Shown one piece after another: positions 59,496-64,000 of a DNA stretch of 64,000 nucleotides. Under the pieces are notes generated by a model. It saw only the letters and a program-made list of their open reading frames with translations, was not told the DNA's origin and made no database searches. Both the position numbers and the translations under genes were made by a program. The stretch is from assembly GCA_028583605.1 (NCBI GenBank), contig CM053327.1, positions 31,403,126-31,467,125 on the forward strand, in the 5' to 3' direction. Positions within the stretch are counted from its first letter, which is position 1. Each line of letters starts with the position of its first letter. This stretch comes from Dastarcus helophoroides. Lineage: Eukaryota; Arthropoda; Insecta; Coleoptera; Bothrideridae.

Positions 59496-59789
59496 CCTGT
59501 CAGAACAATTTGGTCGTAGATTTGTATTTCAAATTATGAAGATAACCAAGGAGCAGTCCGTTCTACCAAAATTTTAATCATAGATCCTTTTAGAGACTTC
59601 CTAAATTGAAATACAAATCTCGTTGGTATGTCTCTGAAGATGATAGCTTGGCTGTCAAAACGCGTAAGAGCAACTTTGTTGTGTTTTTTAATCTTTCTTG
59701 GTTTCAGTGGACAAAATTTGTATTTCAATTTTTTAACATAACAAATGACCAGTCCATTTCACCAAAAAAAAAAAGACTTCCTGTCAGAA
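59496..59789 (+). mobile_element. hammerhead inverted-repeat element with 12-bp target duplication, partial head-to-tail dimer
   Basis: TTCCTGTCAGAA is found at 59496-59507 and 59778-59789, bracketing 270 bp. The insert starts with the 3' arm of one unit (GAAGATAACCAAGGAGCAGT), a 30-bp linker, then an arm, the ribozyme region 59624-59678 and a second full 3' arm ending CCATTTCACC plus an A-run. It is thus about 1.3 units head to tail, a pattern known for Penelope-like insertions. The core has CTGAAGA but AAAA in place of GAAA (G12A). Confidence 0.75.
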
Positions 59790-59822
59790 ATAGCTTTTGC
59801 GTTGTCAGTTTTAGCTACAGAG

Positions 59823-60000
59823 CTATGTAATTCGACTCTTTTTCTTCACAATGTCGTAAACAGTTTGTTTTCCAATGTTATATGTCTTAGCCAATGCAGC
59901 AACACTTTTGTTATTTTCAAATTGTTTCAAAATTTCCATTTTTTTGTTCCATAATTAAAATATTGCGTTTACGCTTTTTGTTACCACTGGTACACTGCAT
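59823..60000 (-). pseudogene. pogo-like transposase, N-terminal HTH, frameshifted
   Basis: From the ATG at 60000-59998 the minus strand reads NKKRKRNILIMEQK. One frameshift near an A-run at about 59950 leads into EILKQFENNKSVAALAKTYN and IGKQTVYDIVKKK, then a stop at 59825-59823. This is the CENP-B/pipsqueak-type helix-turn-helix of pogo and jerky transposases (typical K-x-x-E-x-G-x-S-x-x-x-L-A-x-x-Y-x-I-x-x-x-T-V-x-D-I-x-K). The catalytic domain is not preserved. Confidence 0.8.
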
Positions 60001-60194
60001 TTTGTTTGTTTACGTTTAAGTAACGATTCGGTCGTCATTTGAAGAAAATAAAAGATAAACACGTAAATTGGGGATTCCCCGAGGCGTAAGTCTTCGCGCG
60101 GTGCGTTCAGCATCCACGCGCCATCTCTGGCCGACAGCCACAGAAAATCCACCGCCCGGATAAGCGCGCACGGATAATCGAGGTTCTATTTAAA

Positions 60195-62440
60195 TCGCCC
60201 TTAAATGAGATAGATATTTGAGGATATAGAATCTGTTTTTGATGTTAAATAAAAGTGTTAAAAATCCAGTTAAACCAGTAAACGCATCAATTTTCATATT
60301 TATTTATTTATTATATTTTTTGTTCAATATATACTGTTGAGCACATACATGTCCAAATTGAATTGAAAATGCACAAAAACTACTGCTAAATAAACGTTCC
60401 TCATTATAGGCTTTAATCCTAGGAATGTAATATTCAAACCCATAATATCCTCTTTAATTAAAATTATCTCTCTGAAGCAATTATTCAGAACTACGTGATC
60501 AACATGTTAAGGAATATTCGCAGGACTTCGTTAATAACTGTATGTAAGCTCTGTTCAAAGAGGTAGTTCGAAATAAGGTCACGTCACTTGCGGTTGAAGG
60601 ATATAGCAAACCACTCTTAGTCGTGCCATTACTTTAAACATTTTATTATGATTTAAATCATAGACGTAAAACTCTACTGTTATGCGGATCATTGCGATCG
60701 TGGAGATGAAAAATGATACTGTGTTAACAGTTTTGTGATCCTCGTTAGGGAACCGCAAAACTTTGGTTAAAGGGTAACTATAAAAGTCTAAGGATTGAAG
60801 GTTTATTTATAACTAGCCTAGCCCACATTTTAATCGTATAGGTTGGACAACCAAACAAGATGAGCGGCTGTATAACAGGGTGATTCAAGTACTTTTAAAA
60901 GTTCAGGGATTGCCTGCCGTAGCATGTAGTTGTGGGGGTAAACTACATGTCAACTAACTAAATAAGTCCCAATCCTTGACCAATTTATTACTATTGATTT
61001 TTGTTATATCATATCATATTATATCATATCATATATCATATTGTATCATATCATATACCATATTATATCACAGTGGAAGTCGAAACCGATCAGTCGAATA
61101 ATAATGACTCTATTGCCTACTCGACGATTATCCTTCGCTCGCGCTGCAATCCCTAAATTAAAGGTGACAAATGTTGCCTTCATCAATTGATAAGCCCGAA
61201 ATTCCTGCTTCATACGCAAGTTTCACAACAAAAATTTGTTCCGGAATCCGGAAAAGTTTTTAATTCACATAATACACCACATCTCAATACCCAGTAGGTC
61301 TGCGGAGCAATAAGCCGCGTATTAATTTCAATAGATGACAAATCAGAGAGACGATTTCAAAGGCGAGATTTCGACCGGCTTGATTACACATGTTCAATGA
61401 ATACCAACAAGCCGAGGGACAAAGGGGCTTTTCAAATGCAAGAGATTTATTTGCGAATTACTTCAACCAAAATACGAACTTCACATCCAGCGCTATACAT
61501 TAACGTCAAATTATTGACAACATGATGTATGTTTCTGTTTTGTATCTATTTCTAGGCTTGTGCTTTTGTCACGTAATAGCAAAGTATATTTTAAAAAAAT
61601 ATAGATCTGTAGATTTTGTAAGCTATAACATTTTTTTTTGATATTTATTTATTACCTGCCATCCTACCCCCAACCCCCGACTTATTCTACGTATTTTTAA
61701 TTATGGATCGCCCGAGATTTTGGTCTACATCAGTTGTAATATGTGGTGAGAACTTTTAAAAACTTTAAACCAATATCTGTATATGAAAGGCAAATACACT
61801 CATTGGAAAATCTCCCAAACCATTAAACTAATAAATATGAAATTTAGTTTCCTTATACGACGTAGACATCCGCTAAGAAAATTTTTTAGAAAATCAGCCT
61901 CCAAGGGGGTGAAAATATGTATCAGATTTTGTCGTTGTTGTTGTTGTTTTATGTTAAATGCTCGCAATAAACAAAAATTTGTATGTTTTAAGTTATCTAT
62001 ACACAGAGGTGATGGTGACGGAAAGTATAAATTTTCCCCCTGTTAAAAATCGCCCCCCACCACTAGGCGTAGCTACAATAGGGCAAAGTGGTATGCTTGC
62101 CCCCCTGACTCCTGAAGCCACCGAAAATGTATATTCAATTTTCCACTTTATCATCAAAATTCGTACTTTCCTTGGAATTTCGACATTTTTCTAAAATCTC
62201 AATTTTTTTCACATTTCAAATTTTCTTCACATTTCAAAATTTTTCACAAAATTTGCCTTTTTACTTTATAGGCGGCAAATGTTGGCTTCCTCTAAAACAT
62301 TTCGAATTTTTCCCCAAATTTCGATTTTTTTGGAAATTTTGATATCTTTCTCGAAATTTCAAACTTTTTTCAAAATCTATTTTTGCTTTTGCGATTTTTT
62401 TAAATTAGTCAAATTTTTCCTACATTTCTTTTTTTTTGGT
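60195..62440. other. low-repeat intergenic stretch
   Basis: No gene is recognised. Short frames at 61783-62046 and 61958-62194 are unsupported. A TATCA microsatellite lies inside (listed separately). From 62120 on it grades into pyrimidine-up word repeat. Confidence 0.4.
61008..61071. repeat. TATCA/ATATC microsatellite
   Basis: Imperfect repeats of TATCATATCA and TATTATATCA cover about 64 bp. Confidence 0.85.
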
Positions 62441-62470
62441 GAAACCGGCTGGTCCTTGATTATCTTAAAA
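62440..62470 (+). mobile_element. terminal scrap of the inverted-repeat hammerhead family
   Basis: GGTGAAACCGGCTGGTCCTT followed by GATTATCTT equals the outer end of the arms, without anything further. Confidence 0.6.
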
Positions 62471-62518
62471 AATTTTTCAAAAATGTTTCTCAAAATCGGC
62501 TTTTTTCAGAAATGTTGA

Positions 62519-62905
62519 CTTCATTTCAAATCCAATCTTTTATGTTCTTAAAAATCTCAATTTATTTGTCGAACTTAATTCTCTTTATCTCAAAATTTCA
62601 ATTTTTTCCAAAAATTGTCATTACATTTCTCAAAATTTTTTTTTAGAAATTTTGATTTCATGTCAAATCCAGTCCTTTATGTTCTTGAAAATCTCAATTT
62701 ATTCGTCAAACTTAATTCTCTTTATCTTAAAATTTCAATTTTTTCCAAAAATCGTCACTACATTTCTCAAAATACGGCCTTTCTTAGGAATTTTGACTTC
62801 ATGTCAAATCCAATCCTTTATGTTCTTAAAAATCTCAATTTGTTCGTCAAACAACTTAATTCTCTTTATCTCAAAATATCAATTTTTTCCAAAAATCATC
62901 ATTTA
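62519..62905. repeat. tandem repeat, about 140-bp unit, three units
   Basis: Units near 62519, 62658 and 62797 share TTCATGTCAAATCCAATCCT, TATGTTCTTAAAAATCTCAA and TTTCAATTTTTTCCAAAAAT. Open frames of 97-98 codons across it merely reflect the repeat. Confidence 0.85.
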
Positions 62906-63513
62906 TAAACAATTATTTTCAAAATTAAATAGTTTTCTTAACATTTAACCTTCCTTGCAAAATTTCCATTTTTCTCTAGTTTTCGACTTTTTCCTCGACG
63001 CCTATCTTTTTATCTAGATTTTCATCACTATTTTTGTTAAAGTTTTTCTTTGTTAATTTTGATTTTATTCTTATAATTCGACTTTGTTTCTTAACATTCT
63101 CTGAAAGAACCCAAATCTTCTCTCAATTTCGAAATTTCACTTAAAATTTCAAACTGATTTCTCAAAATTTCGCTTACTTATCCAAATCCATTTATTTTTC
63201 CTAACATTGGAATTTTTTTGAAAATTTCAATCTTCTGGTTTTTAACCTTCCAAAATTTTTGGCCGGTTCCTTAGCGGTTGCTTTTCTCTCGAAGTCTTGA
63301 TTTCTATTTCAAAATTCGATATTTAATATTTCTGAAAGTTTCAATTTTTTGCTTGAAATTCGTTTATTTACCAAAATCTTGACTTTATTTCTTAAAAATA
63401 GTGTTTTTCCTTTTTATCAAAAATTTTAAATTTCGCCTGTATTCTCAAAAATTTTTTTTTTAAATGTTCTTTGGAAGATCTTTTTTTTTTCAAAATTCCA
63501 CTATTTTGCTTAG
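62906..63513. repeat. degenerate AT-rich word repeat, pyrimidine strand up
   Basis: Only word repeats of the TTTCGACTTTTT class are seen. Confidence 0.5.
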
Positions 63514-63844
63514 TATTCGCCTTAAATTGAAATACAAATCTTGTCCCCTAAAACCACGAAAGAATAAAAAAACACAACAAAGATTCGAGACAAAATGCAA
63601 AAATATTTTTCTAAAAATTTATAAAATATCATTTTCAGAATATTCAAGAAATAGGCAAGGTCCAAAGTTCCAGAAAAACATGAATTTCGGGAGAAGTATT
63701 GGTATCTCTCTGAAGATGATAACTTGGCTATCGAAACGCGTTAGAGTAACGTTTGTTGTGTTTTTTATTCTTCTTTGGTTTCAGGGGACAAATTTCTATT
63801 TCAATTTTTAAAGATAACCAAGGACCAAAAGTAATATTCGTCTT
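63514..63844 (+). mobile_element. inverted-repeat element with intact hammerhead core
   Basis: The body 63524-63834 is bracketed by TATTCGCCTT (63514-63523) and TATTCGTCTT (63835-63844), a 10-bp duplication with one mismatch. The left arm (63524-63582) pairs with the right arm (63751-63825). About 110 bp of unrelated AT-rich sequence separate the left arm from the ribozyme region 63701-63751. This is the copy with the best-kept core. Confidence 0.75.
63701..63751 (+). ncRNA. hammerhead-like ribozyme motif with intact core
   Basis: CTCT (63706-63709) precedes CTGAAGA (63710-63716). One extra T follows, then stem II GATA (63718-63721) with TATC (63729-63732), GAAA (63733-63736), a CGCG-centred minimal stem III (ACGCGT, 63736-63741), the GTT triplet ending 63742, and AGAG (63743-63746) that pairs with CTCT as stem I. 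The extra base between A9 and stem II is shared with all relatives. Cleavage would fall after 63742. Confidence 0.6.
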
Positions 63845-63904
63845 TTTTAAAATTCCGCTATTTTTGTTAATATTTGTCTTCTTTTTTGAATATTTCGAAA
63901 TAAA

Positions 63905-64000
63905 ACTTTAAAAAATTTTATGCTCTCGAAACTCGTTAAAGCAACCTTTGTTTTGTTTTTTATTCTTTCTTGATCTTCTTCAGAGGGAAGATGATAGCTT
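63905..64000 (+). mobile_element. hammerhead family fragment plus start of another copy at the window edge
   Basis: GCTCTCGAAACTCGTTAAAG with CAACCTTTGTTTTG is a 3' core half plus right arm. At 63976-64000 the words TCTTCAGAGGGAAGATGATA start what may be a further copy that runs out of the window. Confidence 0.55.

Larger units (their letters stand above)
59380..60188 (-). mobile_element. pogo-like transposon, 5' part
   Basis: The right terminal repeat GGATAATCGAGGTTCTA (60172-60188), a GC-rich leader (60060-60170) and the start of the transposase gene (59823-60000) lie on the minus strand in the order usual for pogo/Tigger. The gene is interrupted at 59778-59789 by the hammerhead element. 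Beyond that (59380-59495) the sequence weakly continues the transposase (ICTEKAKxF-like region) with stops. Confidence 0.7.

Noticed and set aside
62615..62948. 97-98 codon Phe/Leu/Ile-rich frames
   Set aside because: They run across a 140-bp tandem repeat in AT-rich DNA. Repetition of the peptide follows from the DNA repeat.
1..64000. tRNA, rRNA or CRISPR features
   Set aside because: No cloverleaf-like A/B box arrangement, rRNA-like block or spaced identical repeat with unique spacers was seen on reading. CRISPR is not expected in a eukaryotic window.

Overview
The window is eukaryotic nuclear DNA, most likely from an insect or other arthropod. It is AT-rich, has GT-AG introns, and carries one recognisable host gene: the 3' end of headcase (hdc, vertebrate HECA) on the + strand. 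Its last three coding exons are at 8706-8894, 9929-10114 and 14914-15090, all joined in phase 0. Together they encode the Cys-rich C-terminal region of the family (183 residues). The upstream exons lie outside the window, so bases 1-8705 are intron. After the annotated stop (TAG, 15088-15090) the same frame stays open for 45 GC-rich codons to a second TAG at 15226-15228. GC content falls abruptly there. A stem can form starting at the first stop. This is a candidate stop-codon readthrough extension, and Drosophila headcase is a classic readthrough gene.

The other roughly 48 kb hold no host gene I can identify. Much of it is degenerate AT-rich sequence built from short words such as TCGAAATTT and AAAAAGTCG. 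These blocks are purine-rich on one strand and switch strand in places. Parts are organised into tandem arrays with periods of about 140, 160, 190, 262, 320, 375 and 474 bp. A GC-richer satellite of about 360 bp occupies 34712-39045 and is split by a 1471-bp insertion with TG...CA ends and a CCTT target duplication, best read as a solo LTR.

Mobile elements include three copies of a 315-350 bp LTR with TATA box, AATAAA and a heat-shock-like TTCTAGAA, two of them inside hdc introns. There is a nested complex at 56.5-60.2 kb: pogo-like transposon ends enclosing a broken LINE, an LTR and a hammerhead element. Other elements are a mariner-type transposase scrap, a foldback element with arms of about 0.6 kb (46.2-48.1 kb) and a 920-bp element with long terminal inverted repeats (48.4-49.3 kb).

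The most unusual content is a set of hammerhead-ribozyme-like motifs in several distinct small elements. Two are canonical on paper (55564-55610 and 44075-44133, both minus strand). A third family is a short inverted-repeat element whose central loop carries a hammerhead-like fold. It recurs through the window, and three copies have 10-14 bp target-site duplications (one of them imperfect). A fourth is a hammerhead-like element present as a 260-bp head-to-head palindrome at 55.7-56.0 kb. Short flanking duplications, partial head-to-tail copies and minimal stem III fit Penelope-like retroelements or their non-autonomous derivatives, but no Penelope reverse transcriptase is visible here. All assignments come from reading the sequence, without database searches.
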